Of a DNA stretch of 64,000 bases, positions 44,144 through 53,233 are shown in pieces (the first letter of the stretch is position 1; every line of letters starts with the position of its first letter). The notes below the pieces were generated by a model. That model was not told the DNA's origin. It saw only the letters and a list, made by a program, of their open reading frames with translations, and ran no database searches. The position numbers and the translations under genes are program-made. The stretch is from the NCBI RefSeq assembly GCF_014202995.1, contig NZ_JACHIA010000001.1, positions 62,001 to 126,000 on the forward strand, in the 5' to 3' direction. This stretch comes from Longimicrobium terrae. GTDB taxonomy: Bacteria; Gemmatimonadota; Gemmatimonadetes; Longimicrobiales; Longimicrobiaceae.

Positions 44144-45457
44144 TCATCGAAACGTCGAAAACAGGTCGTGCGTCGGAAACGCGGTGACGCTCGCGAGCGA
44201 ATTCCACAGCGCAGTATCGAGTTCGCCGTCAAAGGTGCCCCCCGCCGTGCGCGCGTTGAACAGCGCGACGAACGAGAAATTGTGATACGAGCGCACGAGG
44301 ATGGTCGTGGTGCCGGGCAGCGATCCCCCGTGCCACCAGTTCGCGTCGCCCTGGGTTGGGCGAATCAGCCATCCTCCCGCGTAATAGCAGGCGCCCGCGG
44401 CACATACGGGAGCGCCGTTGCTGGTCATCTGCGTGATGAATCCGGCGCTGAGGATGTCCGGGCGATTGGCGCGGCCGTCGACGCCGGACAGGAAGCGCAG
44501 GAGATCGACGGTTGACGACACCCAGCCGCCGTGTGAATCCATCGCTTCGACGTAGAATCCCCCGTAGTTGACGGGCACCATGCCCCCGCCCGGGAACACC
44601 GATGGCACCAGCGGCCCGGACAGGCCCAGGCCGGCTTCCCCCGGCAGATAGTACTTCACCTCATCCGCGAGCGCTTCGCTGATGCGCGTCCTGCCCACCC
44701 GCGTGCGGTTGGCGCCCACGGGCTGCAGCACGCGTGCGCGCACGTACTCCTCGTACGACATGCCGCTCAGACGCTCGATCACGCGGCCGAGAATGGCGTA
44801 TCCGAAATTCGAGTACACGTGCTTCTCGCCGGGATTGAAGTCCAGCGGCATTCCCTTCATGTAGCGGATGACCGTTTCGGCGGATGCCGGCGCGGGCGCG
44901 TTCACGGCGGCCGCGGCGATCGCCGGCCGAAACATGGGATCGAACCCGCCATTCGGCTTGTCGCGATCCCAGCCCGCGGTGTGGTTGAGCAGATGACGGA
45001 TGGTGATCTGCTCCCACCGCGGATCGACGGTCGCTCCCGGTGCGGGAGTGAGGTGCGCGATCAGGGGCGCGACGCGATCGTCGAGCCTGAGCTTGCCCTC
45101 TTCCACCAGCTTCATGATGGCCGCGCTGGTGACCGGCTTGGACACGCTGGCGATGCGGAAAAGCGCGTCGGGCTGCACCGGCGTCTTGTTCTCGACATCC
45201 GCGTACCCGAAGCCGCGCGCGTAGATCAGCTTGCCGTCGCGCAGCACGGCGACCGCGCCGCCGGGAATGGCGTGCTTCCGCATCAGATCGGCGATGTTCT
45301 TGTCGTACGATTCCATCCCCGGCACGGCGGCACCGCTGATCGGCATCTCCGCGGACGGTGTAACCGGAGCAGGAGAAAGAGGCGCCGGATCCCTGTTGCA
45401 TGCAACGAGTGACGCAGCCATCACCAATCCAGCCATCAACGTTGTTGCGCGTTTCAT
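44144..45457 (-). CDS. Beta-lactamase-family (serine hydrolase) lipoprotein
   Basis: 437 residues from the ATG at 45457 (AGAGAG upstream); a GTG at 45463 is an alternative. The lipoprotein signal is 'LVMAASLVAC', Cys20. The class C/DD-peptidase fold is evident: 'RIASVSKPVTSA' (Ser104-x-x-Lys107 catalytic pair), 'VYSNFGYAILG' (Tyr-x-Asn motif), 'HLLNHTAGWD' and 'WWHGGSLPGT' (HxG in place of KTG). Such enzymes act as peptidases, esterases or related hydrolases, and resistance to beta-lactams is not implied. The probable location is the periplasmic face of a membrane. R3 copy D lies ~145 bases upstream. Confidence 0.85.
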   Translation of the reverse strand: MKRATTLMAGLVMAASLVACNRDPAPLSPAPVTPSAEMPISGAAVPGMESYDKNIADLMRKHAIPGGAVAVLRDGKLIYARGFGYADVENKTPVQPDALFRIASVSKPVTSAAIMKLVEEGKLRLDDRVAPLIAHLTPAPGATVDPRWEQITIRHLLNHTAGWDRDKPNGGFDPMFRPAIAAAAVNAPAPASAETVIRYMKGMPLDFNPGEKHVYSNFGYAILGRVIERLSGMSYEEYVRARVLQPVGANRTRVGRTRISEALADEVKYYLPGEAGLGLSGPLVPSVFPGGGMVPVNYGGFYVEAMDSHGGWVSSTVDLLRFLSGVDGRANRPDILSAGFITQMTSNGAPVCAAGACYYAGGWLIRPTQGDANWWHGGSLPGTTTILVRSYHNFSFVALFNARTAGGTFDGELDTALWNSLASVTAFPTHDLFSTFR

Positions 45458-45600
45458 TAACACTCTCTAGCGGTTGTGCGTGCGAAGTCGCGTGGGGGAT
45501 AGCCGAACCCGGCACGATCGGGTTCGGAGCAGGGGGATCCGGCCAGGCAGTCGGCTGCTGTCTTCCGACCGGGGCCGTGAGGGAGCGCAGCCGCCTGGCT

Positions 45601-45648
45601 ACGCAAGGTCAGGGTTGCGGGGGCGGCGCGCAAGATTTTTGTCGACAA
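45601..45648. repeat. Accessory-region repeat R3 (copy D)
   Basis: 'ACGCAAGGTCAGGGTTGCGG' then 'GGCGCGCAAGATTTTTGTCG', strongly like copy E. It is between the beta-lactamase-family gene and the frameshifted lipoprotein gene. Confidence 0.75.
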
Positions 45649-45792
45649 AGGCCCCGACGACCCGATCCCGCGCAGCTTATTGCCAGGCGGGTGGCGGTGG
45701 AGCCTCATTCGCGCCTCCACCATGGGACCGTCATTCCCGTGCAACTCGGCACCGCGGCTCAAGTTCAGCTCAGCCGGCCGCCATGGCGGCAT

Positions 45793-46295
45793 CTACCTCT
45801 CGGGGCATGGCTGTCGATGGAAATACTCGGGGATCGCTTCAGTGACGGCCCAGGTGAGCGCACTCGGCAAGCGCGCGTTGACAAGCCGCGGCGGGCGCTC
45901 CGGTGCGATGAGATAAGCCCCGAAGGGGAGAGAGTCGGCGCGCGAGAACCGGAGCGTGTCCGTGCGCCCGCGGGATTGCACGCGGACTACGGTATCCACG
46001 AGCATTACGATCGCGCTGTCTCTGCCAAGGCAGCTCTCCGCGTCCTGGAGCGCGAACCCCACGTGAGCCATGCCTTCGGAGTACCCGGGCTCCTCGGCTT
46101 CGGCGAATCCGCCGCTGGCGGAAAGTATGCAATGACGGTCGGCCGATCGACGGCGACGAGGGCCGTCGTATCCGCAACCGCCCTGCGGGCCGGGTCTGGA
46201 TTGGCGGGGAGATCGGCCCGGGTGGCCCGCGACTCGGCCCCACCGCCGCACGCAGCAAAGCCGATTGCTATGACCGTCATTCCTGCGAGACGCAT
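45793..46295 (-). pseudogene. Frameshifted small lipoprotein gene
   Basis: The 5' part from the ATG at 46295 encodes a lipoprotein signal (MRLAGMTVIAIGFAACGGG) and continues 'AVADTTALVAVDRPTVIAYF'. In that frame it soon turns into unlikely sequence. The 3' part continues in another frame from about 46110 ('EEPGYSEGMAHVGFALQDAE', 'VVRVQSRGRTDTLRFSRADS', 'ALTWAVTEAIPEYF') to a stop at 45793. Joining the two gives a ~165-residue secreted protein, so one indel around 46105-46130 best explains the pattern. A sequencing error is possible. The family is unknown. R3 copy E lies ~34 bases upstream of the start. Confidence 0.62.
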
Positions 46296-46328
46296 GACCA
46301 CCTGCCGAGCTAGTGTGGGTGCCTGACG

Positions 46329-46376
46329 ACGCAAGGGCCAGGGGTGCGGGGCGGGCGCGCAAGACTTTTCTTGACA
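46329..46376. repeat. Accessory-region repeat R3 (copy E)
   Basis: 'ACGCAAGGGCCAGGGGTGCG' then 'GGGCGCGCAAGACTTTTCTT' and GACAG. It is located between the divergent frameshifted lipoprotein gene and the second 79-aa copy. Confidence 0.75.
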
Positions 46377-46417
46377 GCCCTGATCGGAGGCGAGGGTCAA
46401 AAGCGCGGAGGTACAGC

Positions 46418-46714
46418 ATGGAACAGCAGCATCCGCCGTCGCCCATGCGGCTTCTGGAGATCCTGAAGGACCGATTCGGCGCGCTGGAGGCGGTCGCCAA
46501 CTCCTCGATCAAGCTCGCGCGCTAGGCACCAAAAGATGAGTTGGCGATGGACCTGCTCGTCGCGGAAGCTGTGCTGGAGTTCGGCAGCATGCTGCGGGAG
46601 GCGCGCGACGGGGCCATGCAGTGGGCGCAGGCGCGGAGCGTGGCACCGCTTGGATGGGGATCGCGCGGCAGCCGCAGAACCTCTGCGGCTACCACGATGC
46701 TTGCCAGCGCCTAA
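46418..46714 (+). pseudogene. 79-aa family, nonsense copy
   Basis: Almost identical to 41166-41405 for the first 35 codons, including the GGAGG ribosome site. Tyr36 (TAC) is then a TAG stop, and the frame continues with 'DELAMDLLVAEAVLEFGSML' and 'REARDGAMQWAQAR'. The original stop has changed to TGG, and reading would run on through the hairpin module to a TAA at 46712. A 35-residue N-terminal fragment could still be made. It has no operator array like the intact copy. Confidence 0.85.
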
Positions 46715-46805
46715 CATAAAGCTTAGCTGCGGTGCCTGTCGGCGCACAGTTGCTCATGCCCAGCATCAACTGCAACGCGTGGGTGGGCGACAGAGGGACG
46801 ACCCA

Positions 46806-47684
46806 CTACTTAGAGAACCATGCGTAGGCGAAGCTAGCAAGGATCGAGACCACAAATCCCACAACCACCACCCAAACAACATTCGTCGTGCGGCTCTTGT
46901 TCCGATCATGGACCGCGACGAAGTCGCCCCAGTAGAACACCGGCTGATTCAGCCAGTTGCGAAAACGCGAGATCGGCCGAAGCTCGAGCGCCATTAGCAT
47001 CAAGATCACCGGCATGAAGACGCAAAGTGCGAAGAAGGCACCGACATCAGGTGACCAGATGTTCTGCTGCTTCTGAATCAAGAACAGGATGTGACTCAGC
47101 TTTTCGCCGTCACTAAGTCGGGCAACCTGCGCTGCGGTCATACGAGTTGGGGCTAGCCAAGTACCGGCAAAGATCACCACTAGGCCCACGACGGCCACCG
47201 CGAACCCTATATCAATAAGCCTCGCAGGGAACCAACGGATTTGACGCGTCAGAGTTCGCCTGACTTGAGTATCCAGTTCGTCCGCGAAGAGGAAGCACCA
47301 GTCTCGCCCCTTCTCCACGATGGTAAAACGGACACGGGTTTCCCGTCCGAACAACGGGCTATCCTGCTCTCGCCCGAACGACACCTTTGCTGCAACTTCC
47401 CGGCTGTCACGCCCATGCAGATCTAGCTGGGCTTCGCCGGTCAGGAGACGAATCGTGATTTCACGAATCTCCTTGCCCGCAGCGTTGTCATCGTCGAGGA
47501 CACCGCCGATGTCCTCAGTCTCGTAGAACGAATTGTCAGCTCGGTTGACTTGGAACTCCACCGTCGTGGTACGTTCGAGTCGCCTTCCAAACTCGTCGAA
47601 GACGCTCGCAATCTTTCGTAGCCGGGCTTCATCCAACAGGAAGCTCGCCTCGTAACTGCGAATAATTCCCGCTCGGCTCGTCAT
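46806..47684 (-). CDS. Three-TM membrane protein with soluble N-terminal domain
   Basis: 292 residues. The N-terminal ~150 residues are soluble and charged ('EARLRKIASVFDEFGRRLER', 'KEIREITIRLLTGEAQ'). Helices at ~157-178 ('DIGFAVAVVGLVVIFAGTWL'), ~215-235 ('FFALCVFMPVILMLMALEL') and ~268-290 ('VVWVVVVGFVVSILASFAY') follow. Lower GC than the housekeeping regions suggests an accessory gene. I recognise no family. The start at 47684 has no strong ribosome site. Possible roles (defence effector, transport accessory) cannot be separated from sequence alone. Confidence 0.7.
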   Translation of the reverse strand: MTSRAGIIRSYEASFLLDEARLRKIASVFDEFGRRLERTTTVEFQVNRADNSFYETEDIGGVLDDDNAAGKEIREITIRLLTGEAQLDLHGRDSREVAAKVSFGREQDSPLFGRETRVRFTIVEKGRDWCFLFADELDTQVRRTLTRQIRWFPARLIDIGFAVAVVGLVVIFAGTWLAPTRMTAAQVARLSDGEKLSHILFLIQKQQNIWSPDVGAFFALCVFMPVILMLMALELRPISRFRNWLNQPVFYWGDFVAVHDRNKSRTTNVVWVVVVGFVVSILASFAYAWFSK

Positions 47685-48497
47685 ATCAGGAACAGTGGGG
47701 GTGATTATCGAGAATCAGGGCTGCTGAAAAATGGAACAGCACGGTTGGGGACCGATAGACTCAGGGTCGATAGCTCAACCTCGGTAGCCATACGTATGGA
47801 TCGTCGGTCTCTCCTTGGGAGGCATCGAAGGATTGGGACGGGTTCGCTGTCATGTGTAGATCAGGTCAGGCTGCGACGATCACCAAAGCGAGAGGCGCCA
47901 AGCTTGCTATATATTGGAAGGAGTTCCGGGCAAAGCTACTCGGCATGGCGGTATGCCGAATACGCTCCGATGCATTTAACGGTCGAGTTCCTATTCGTCA
48001 AGCACCTGATGAGGCTCGCGCAGCGGCCCGATCCATATTCGTGATTCCACGGTGTGGCGCGGATGTTTAGGCAAGTGCCACAACAGCTCTATTCTCCGCG
48101 CAGTCAAAGAACGACGCCAGCACCGATGACGTAGGTGTGCGTGCTAAACCCAGCCCAGCAATGCCACGCCGCCGCCGACAACGACGTACAGCAAGCACAC
48201 AATGATCAGACCAGCGATTGTGGCTCGGAAGCGGGAGATTTGTTCAGACCCGAGTTGAGTTAACTGGGCGATGGTGGTTGTGTCACGTCAGTTTAACCAC
48301 AATTCAAGTGAAGCAATGGTTAAAAATTTATGGATGGTACTTTGCAGGGGTGAGCGGCCCGACGACTCCAAGGTCAGGGTTCGCGGCCGCCACTCTAGAA
48401 CTTTATCCGCCGAAAGCATGCCTGGACTTAACATCGCTGCAGCCGGATGGAGGCGCCGAACAACAGGCCCCGCCCGAAGAACCAGAAAGGGGTTCCG

Positions 48498-48791
48498 ATG
48501 GCAATTGCACCACCGGGAGCAGAACTGGTACCGCATTGGCTTGGCGCGCCCGGAACTCGGTCGTTCAACGACTCGCAAGTCGCGGCTCAGAAAAACAGTC
48601 TGCTAACTTCGCATACGGGAGCCAGGGAGAAGCTGAGCATCCAACAGTCATCGAGTTCGATTGGCAAACAGGAGAAGGTTCGTTATAATGAACGCGGACC
48701 ACGGTGGCGTGGGTCCCGGTCTGCTGTTGTGACCGGCCTGGACTTCAGGCCGTCACGTAGGCCGCAGTACTACTATGGACCGTTTTGTTGA
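48498..48791 (+). CDS. Weak candidate small gene
   Basis: A 97-codon ORF with a good ribosome site (AAAGGGG, 6 nt before the ATG). The product ('MAIAPPGAELVPHWLGAPGT' ... 'SRRPQYYYGPFC') has no domain I recognise and mixed, low-complexity composition. Its 3' half overlaps the strong promoter at 48661 and the 40-codon ORF at 48775, which argues against it. The stretch 47685-48497 before it holds no supported gene, only a ~44-codon hydrophobic open stretch on the minus strand without a start codon (~48145-48290), perhaps a relic. Confidence 0.25.
   Translation: MAIAPPGAELVPHWLGAPGTRSFNDSQVAAQKNSLLTSHTGAREKLSIQQSSSSIGKQEKVRYNERGPRWRGSRSAVVTGLDFRPSRRPQYYYGPFC
48661..48689 (+). promoter_or_regulatory. 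Strong sigma-70-type promoter
   Basis: TTGGCA (five of six -35 matches), exactly 17 bp, then TATAAT (perfect -10). The start of transcription should be near 48697. It is the best promoter consensus I see in the window and reads toward the terminator at 49025-49062. Confidence 0.75.
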
Positions 48792-48897
48792 ACAGGTCCT
48801 TCCGTTCGTCGTTGTTGTACTTTCGGAGCCGATATACCGAACTTGGTTGACTTGGCTTCTCCAAGATCTGCTCGGCCGAAAGAGGCGCTCGAATTGA
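48775..48897 (+). CDS. 40-codon hydrophobic small ORF in a compact transcription unit
   Basis: The product has an amphipathic or membrane-like middle ('MDRFVEQVLPFVVVVLSEPI', then 'YRTWLTWLLQDLL') and a basic end ('GRKRRSN'), a layout common in small membrane-active or type I toxin-like peptides. It begins ~80 nt after the predicted start site of the strong promoter and is followed by an intrinsic terminator at 49025-49062. There is no good ribosome site, so the transcript could instead be a regulatory RNA. A GGCCTG/CAGGCC hairpin lies in its leader. The gap to 49158 holds nothing else. Confidence 0.42.
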   Translation: MDRFVEQVLPFVVVVLSEPIYRTWLTWLLQDLLGRKRRSN

Positions 48898-49024
48898 GAA
48901 GGTCCGCCACGCCGTTGAAGGATTTACGCGCGTGGTTGGATATTTGAGGGTTCTAGCTATGGCGGTCGGGTCACCCGTCGAGAACCTATCGGTCCGGTAG
49001 AGGCATGCGTGCGCGTCCACCACT

Positions 49025-49062
49025 CCGGCGGCTTCGGTCCTCACCGAGCCGCCGGTTTCTTT
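49025..49062 (+). terminator. Intrinsic terminator of the compact unit
   Basis: Stem CCGGCGGC-T-TCGGT with ACCGA-GCCGCCGG (13 bp, one bulge), 4-nt loop, then TTTCTTT. It closes a ~365-nt unit from the promoter at 48661. Confidence 0.78.
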
Positions 49063-49158
49063 CGCCGTTGTCCATTGTGTCGCAATAACCCCGACGCCTG
49101 TATCCAACACTGCGTGTGGTTGTAAGGCTCGTCCGAGCGCGCCTTTCTGACAGAGGGG

Positions 49159-50094
49159 TCAGGGGTCAGCGGCCTCGCCGAAGGCGCGGGTCTCGGCGGC
49201 GGCGGTGAAGAGGCGGTAGGCGGTGGTGAGCGCGTCCGCGACGGCGCTGCCGCCGGCGGCGTCGGGGAGCGGGCCGAGCTGCCGGATCACGGCGTCCGGC
49301 ACCGCGGGGGCCGCAGGCGCGTAGCGGAAGCCGAAGAGCTCCGGCCCCGCCGTCCAGAAGCCGCCCGTGCGCGGAGCCTCTGCCGCGGGATCCGGCAGTG
49401 CGCTGGCCGCAGCCTCCGCCGCCGACGCGTCCGCGGGTCCCCCAGTGCCCTCGGCGGACTTGGCGTTCGCTGCTGCCGCGGCGTCCTCGGCGGCGATGGC
49501 GGCGGCGCGCAGTTCCCGCAGGTGCTCCAGCAGGGTCTCGCGCGGACGGCCGCGCCACGCCAGCACCAGAAAAGGATCGGCGTCGAACGCTTCGGCCAGG
49601 ATGTAGTAGACGGCCGCGATGTGCTTGCACGGGTTCGCCGCGTCCGGGCACGAGCACTCGCTCTCGAGTTCGTCGGGCGACCCGGGAAACAGGTGCAGCC
49701 CCGCCGCGGCGAACGCCTGCTCCACGTCGCGCGGCATCTCCCCCGCCAGCAGCGCCGCCAGAAACAGCGCCTGCGACGCCAGCTCGCCCTCGGCCCGCGC
49801 CCACTCCGCGTCCGTAAACGGCACGAGGGTGATGCGCACGGCGTACGGGCGGGAACTCGTTCCCTGGACGGAGGCCGTCACCACCCCGGGCTTCACGACG
49901 GGGCGCATCACCTGCCCGCTGCGCGCGTAGCTGCGGCCGCGCCCCAGGCGCGAGGTGTCGGCCACCTGGTCCAGCGCATCCAGAAACCGCCGCGCCCACC
50001 AGCTCTCGCCAATCGGCCCCTGCTGGCTGCGCGCGCGAACGCCGTCGGGCGCGGGGCGCCGCGGACCCGTGTCGTAGTTCCACCAGTCGCTCAT
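49159..50094 (-). CDS. SWIM zinc-finger protein
   Basis: 311 residues. The SWIM motif C-x-C-x(n)-C-x-H is complete: Cys147, Cys149, Cys156, His158 in 'ECSCPDAANPCKHIAAVYY'. An upstream beta-rich segment ('VVTASVQGTSSRPYAVRITL') is typical of bacterial SWIM proteins. The second half has an Ala-rich linker (~200-245) and a short C-terminal segment. SWIM proteins are usually encoded beside SNF2 helicases, as here (13 nt downstream of the SNF2 gene on the same strand), and probably assist DNA binding. The ATG at 50094 starts 'SDWWNYDTG'. Confidence 0.85.
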   Translation of the reverse strand: MSDWWNYDTGPRRPAPDGVRARSQQGPIGESWWARRFLDALDQVADTSRLGRGRSYARSGQVMRPVVKPGVVTASVQGTSSRPYAVRITLVPFTDAEWARAEGELASQALFLAALLAGEMPRDVEQAFAAAGLHLFPGSPDELESECSCPDAANPCKHIAAVYYILAEAFDADPFLVLAWRGRPRETLLEHLRELRAAAIAAEDAAAAANAKSAEGTGGPADASAAEAAASALPDPAAEAPRTGGFWTAGPELFGFRYAPAAPAVPDAVIRQLGPLPDAAGGSAVADALTTAYRLFTAAAETRAFGEAADP

Positions 50095-50107
50095 CGCACG
50101 TCCTCCA

Positions 50108-53100
50108 TCATCCGCGCGCCTCGTCGCCCAGCGCCACCACGCGCCGCAGCTCGGCGGTGGACAGCTCGGTGAGCCACGCCTCGCCCGCGCCCAGCACGCT
50201 GGCGGCGAGCTTCTTCTTGTCCTCGATCATCTCATCGATCCGCTCCTCCAGCGTGCCGGCGCACACCAGCTTGCGCACCTGCACATCGCGCCGCTGGCCG
50301 ATACGGAATGCGCGGTCGGTGGCCTGATCTTCCACGGCGGGGTTCCACCATCGATCAAAGTGGATGACGTGATTGGCCGCGGTCAGGTTGAGCCCCGTTC
50401 CGCCGGCCTTGAGCGAGAGCAGGAGCACGGGCGGTCCGTCGCCCGCCTGGAAGCGCGCCACCATGCTGTCGCGCGCGGCCCGCGTCGTCCCGCCGTGCAG
50501 AAACGGCACCTCGCGGGCGAAGCGCTCCTCCAGCCGCTGGCGCAGCAGCTTTCCCATCTCCGCGAACTGGGTGAAGACGAGCGCGCGGTCGCCCAGGGCC
50601 AGCACCTCGGCCACGATCTCCTCCAGCCGCTCCAGCTTGCCGGAGCGGCCCGCCAGCGCGGAGCGGTCGCCCAGCAGGTGCGCGGGATGGTTGCACACCT
50701 GTTTCAGGCGCAGCAGCGTGGCCAGCACCAGGCCCCGCCGCTCGATCCCCTCGCTCTGCTCCACGCGCTGCATCATCTCATCCACCGTCGCCTGATACAG
50801 CGATGCCTGCTCGCGGGTGAGGGTGCAGAACACCTTCATCTCGTGCTTGGCGGGGAGGTCGCGGATGATGCTCTGGTCCGTCTTGAGCCGCCGCAGCACG
50901 AACGGCCGCGTGAGGCGCTGAAGCTGCGCCGCGCGGTCGGTGTCGCGGTGCTTTTCGATGGGCGTGGCGAAGCGGCGGCGAAAGTCGGCCGCGTTGCCCA
51001 GCAGGCCGGGGTTGAGGAAATCGAGGATGGACCACAGCTCCGCCAGCCGGTTCTCCACCGGCGTGCCGGTGAGCGCGATGCGGCGCGGCGCGCGGAAGGT
51101 GCGCACGGCCTGCGCCTGCCGCGCGGCGGAGTTCTTTACGTTCTGCGCCTCATCCAGCACCACGCGTCCCCATCCCACCGCCGCCAGCGCTTCCTGATCG
51201 CGCGCGGCCAGCGCATAGGTCGTCAGCACGAGGTCGCTGGCGAGCGCGGTGGCCTGCAGCGCGTCCGCGTCCGAGCGGCCCGCGCCGTGGTGCACGTGCA
51301 CCCGCAGCCCGGGGGCAAAGCGCGCCGCCTCGCGGTGCCAGTTGGCCAGCAGCGACATGGGGCAGACGAGCAGCGTCGGTGCGGTGGCGGCATCCGGGTC
51401 GCCGCGCTCGGCGAGCAGCAGCGCCAGGAGCTGCACCGTCTTGCCCAGACCCATGTCGTCGGCCAGGCAGGCGCCCAGGCCCAGGCCGTCCAGAAACGAC
51501 ATCCACGACAGCCCGCGGCGCTGGTAGGGACGCAGCTCGCCCACGAAGCCGGCGGGCTCGGCGACGTCCTCCACCTTGGCGTCTCCATCCGCCGACAGCA
51601 GCTCGCCCAGCCAGCCCTCCGCCTCCACGCTCTCCAGCGGCAGCTCGTCCGGCGCGTCGGCGCCCATGGCCAGGCGCAGCACCTCCGCCGCGGTCATGGT
51701 GCCGCCCCGGCCGCGGTCGAACATCCGCAGCGCGGCCTCCACCTCGCCCGGCTTGAGCTCCACCCACGCGCCGCGCACACGGACCAGCGGCACCTTCATC
51801 GCCGCCAGCGCCCGGAACTCGTCCGCGGAAAGCGTTTCGCCGCCCAGCGACACCTGCCAGTCGTAGGCGCAGAGCGTGTCCATCCCCACCCGCCGCTCCC
51901 CCGCGCTCCCGGCGGAAGGCGTGGCCTTGAGCTTTACGCCGAGGCGCGCGGCGGGACGCGTCCACCATCCCGGCACCAGCACCCCGAAGCCCGCCTGCGA
52001 GAGCGCCGGCACCGCCTCGCGCAGAAACCGATACGCGCCCTCCGCGTCCATTTCCATCCCGCTCGGCCGCGGGCTGCGCAGCACCGGCGCCAGATCGGGC
52101 ACCAGCCGCAGGGCGCGCCCCAGATCGCCCAGCAGCTGTTCCTGCGGATCATCCAGCACGCGGCGGAAGACGGTAAGCGGACCCTGCGTGCGCCACACCT
52201 GCGCGGCCGGCACCAGCAGGCTCGGATCATCCACCGCCTGTAGAAGCACCTCCAGTCGCCAGCCGCCCTCCGCCGCGACGATCGCGTCCGCGGCGGGATC
52301 ACCGGACTCCTCGACGGTGATGGGCGCGATGGACTCATCCAGTTCCTCCGCATCGCCCGGGGGCGAGAGGCGGAAGCAGGTGCGCAGCCCCGCCGTGGGC
52401 CGGGTGAGGGCTCGCGTCCAGGTGTGGAGCCCGCGCTGCACCTCGTCCGCTCCGGAATCGCGGAACCCCGCGCCGCCCGTGGGCAGCAGTTCCACCACCC
52501 AGGCCTCGCCCGGCGTGCGGCGGCCCCGGCGGGCGGGAAGCACGGCCTTGCGGGTCAGCGGCCCGCGAGCGAGGGCGTCGACCAGAGCGGCCAGCGCCAT
52601 GTCGGCCACGTCGGGCACGGGGAGCCGGGGCTCCTCGGCCGCGGCAGCGCAGGCGGCGGGCAATGCGCGGCGCAGGGCGGCGGCGTGATCCGCATCTTCC
52701 TGCGCGGTAAAGACGGGGCGCCACGCGGCGATCCACGCATCACCGGAACGCTCCAGCACCGGCATCACCCGGCCGCGCGCCACCAGATCGAGCGCCATCT
52801 GCGCCGCCTCCGCTAGCGCGCGCAGCGTGTCGCCGACCGTCACGCCCTGCGGCGGCTCACCGAGGGAGAGGAGGAAGTTCACCGCGTCCTGCCGCTCGAA
52901 CGCGAGCACCGGCACCGTCCACAGCCCATTCGACGCTGGCTGATCGGTGGGATGCAGATCGGGGAACGCCTCGACAAGCTGCGGCGATGCCTGGGGAGCG
53001 CGTGCGTGGGAGGGAAGGAGCAGCGTGGCGGTGGGGGCAAAAACGTGCCGGTGCACCTGTCCCAGCGCCCCGGCGGCTTCGCGGAGCGCGCGAGCGTCGG

Positions 53101-53233
53101 CCGCGAACGGGTGCAGGCGCGGCCTGGCCGCCCCTTCCGCGGGCGTCCGGGCGCGCGCGGAGGGCCGCTTGGCGCTGCTTTCGGCCCACACGCGGAGCCC
53201 GTGAACCGACCAGAAGGCGTGTACGACGATCAA
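50108..53233 (-). CDS. SNF2-family helicase/ATPase
   Basis: 1041 residues with a long N-terminal accessory region (~1-540, SNF2-associated) and a two-lobed SWI2/SNF2 motor: 'LADDMGLGKTVQ' (Walker A, ~588-599), 'VVLDEAQNVKN' (Walker B DEAQ, ~690), 'LTGTPVENRL', 'FVLRRLKTDQ', 'LSLKAGGTGLNLT' and 'QATDRAFRIGQ' (motif VI, ~968). These translocases remodel or remove protein-DNA complexes; bacterial members of this type are linked to transcription or DNA transactions. The ORF opens with TTG at 53233, and no better start is evident. It forms an operon with the SWIM gene 13 nt downstream. Confidence 0.9.
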   Translation of the reverse strand: MIVVHAFWSVHGLRVWAESSAKRPSARARTPAEGAARPRLHPFAADARALREAAGALGQVHRHVFAPTATLLLPSHARAPQASPQLVEAFPDLHPTDQPASNGLWTVPVLAFERQDAVNFLLSLGEPPQGVTVGDTLRALAEAAQMALDLVARGRVMPVLERSGDAWIAAWRPVFTAQEDADHAAALRRALPAACAAAAEEPRLPVPDVADMALAALVDALARGPLTRKAVLPARRGRRTPGEAWVVELLPTGGAGFRDSGADEVQRGLHTWTRALTRPTAGLRTCFRLSPPGDAEELDESIAPITVEESGDPAADAIVAAEGGWRLEVLLQAVDDPSLLVPAAQVWRTQGPLTVFRRVLDDPQEQLLGDLGRALRLVPDLAPVLRSPRPSGMEMDAEGAYRFLREAVPALSQAGFGVLVPGWWTRPAARLGVKLKATPSAGSAGERRVGMDTLCAYDWQVSLGGETLSADEFRALAAMKVPLVRVRGAWVELKPGEVEAALRMFDRGRGGTMTAAEVLRLAMGADAPDELPLESVEAEGWLGELLSADGDAKVEDVAEPAGFVGELRPYQRRGLSWMSFLDGLGLGACLADDMGLGKTVQLLALLLAERGDPDAATAPTLLVCPMSLLANWHREAARFAPGLRVHVHHGAGRSDADALQATALASDLVLTTYALAARDQEALAAVGWGRVVLDEAQNVKNSAARQAQAVRTFRAPRRIALTGTPVENRLAELWSILDFLNPGLLGNAADFRRRFATPIEKHRDTDRAAQLQRLTRPFVLRRLKTDQSIIRDLPAKHEMKVFCTLTREQASLYQATVDEMMQRVEQSEGIERRGLVLATLLRLKQVCNHPAHLLGDRSALAGRSGKLERLEEIVAEVLALGDRALVFTQFAEMGKLLRQRLEERFAREVPFLHGGTTRAARDSMVARFQAGDGPPVLLLSLKAGGTGLNLTAANHVIHFDRWWNPAVEDQATDRAFRIGQRRDVQVRKLVCAGTLEERIDEMIEDKKKLAASVLGAGEAWLTELSTAELRRVVALGDEARG

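Noticed and set aside
46706-46760. Integron attC-like site ('GCCTAAC' after the nonsense 79-aa copy)
   Set aside because: No matching GTTRRRY core at a suitable distance, no integrase, and similar words are not found after the other accessory genes.
48145-48290. Minus-strand ~44-codon hydrophobic stretch ('GLIIVCLLYVVVGGGVALL')
   Set aside because: Open for 44 codons but no usable start codon after the upstream stop; at most a decayed membrane-protein relic.
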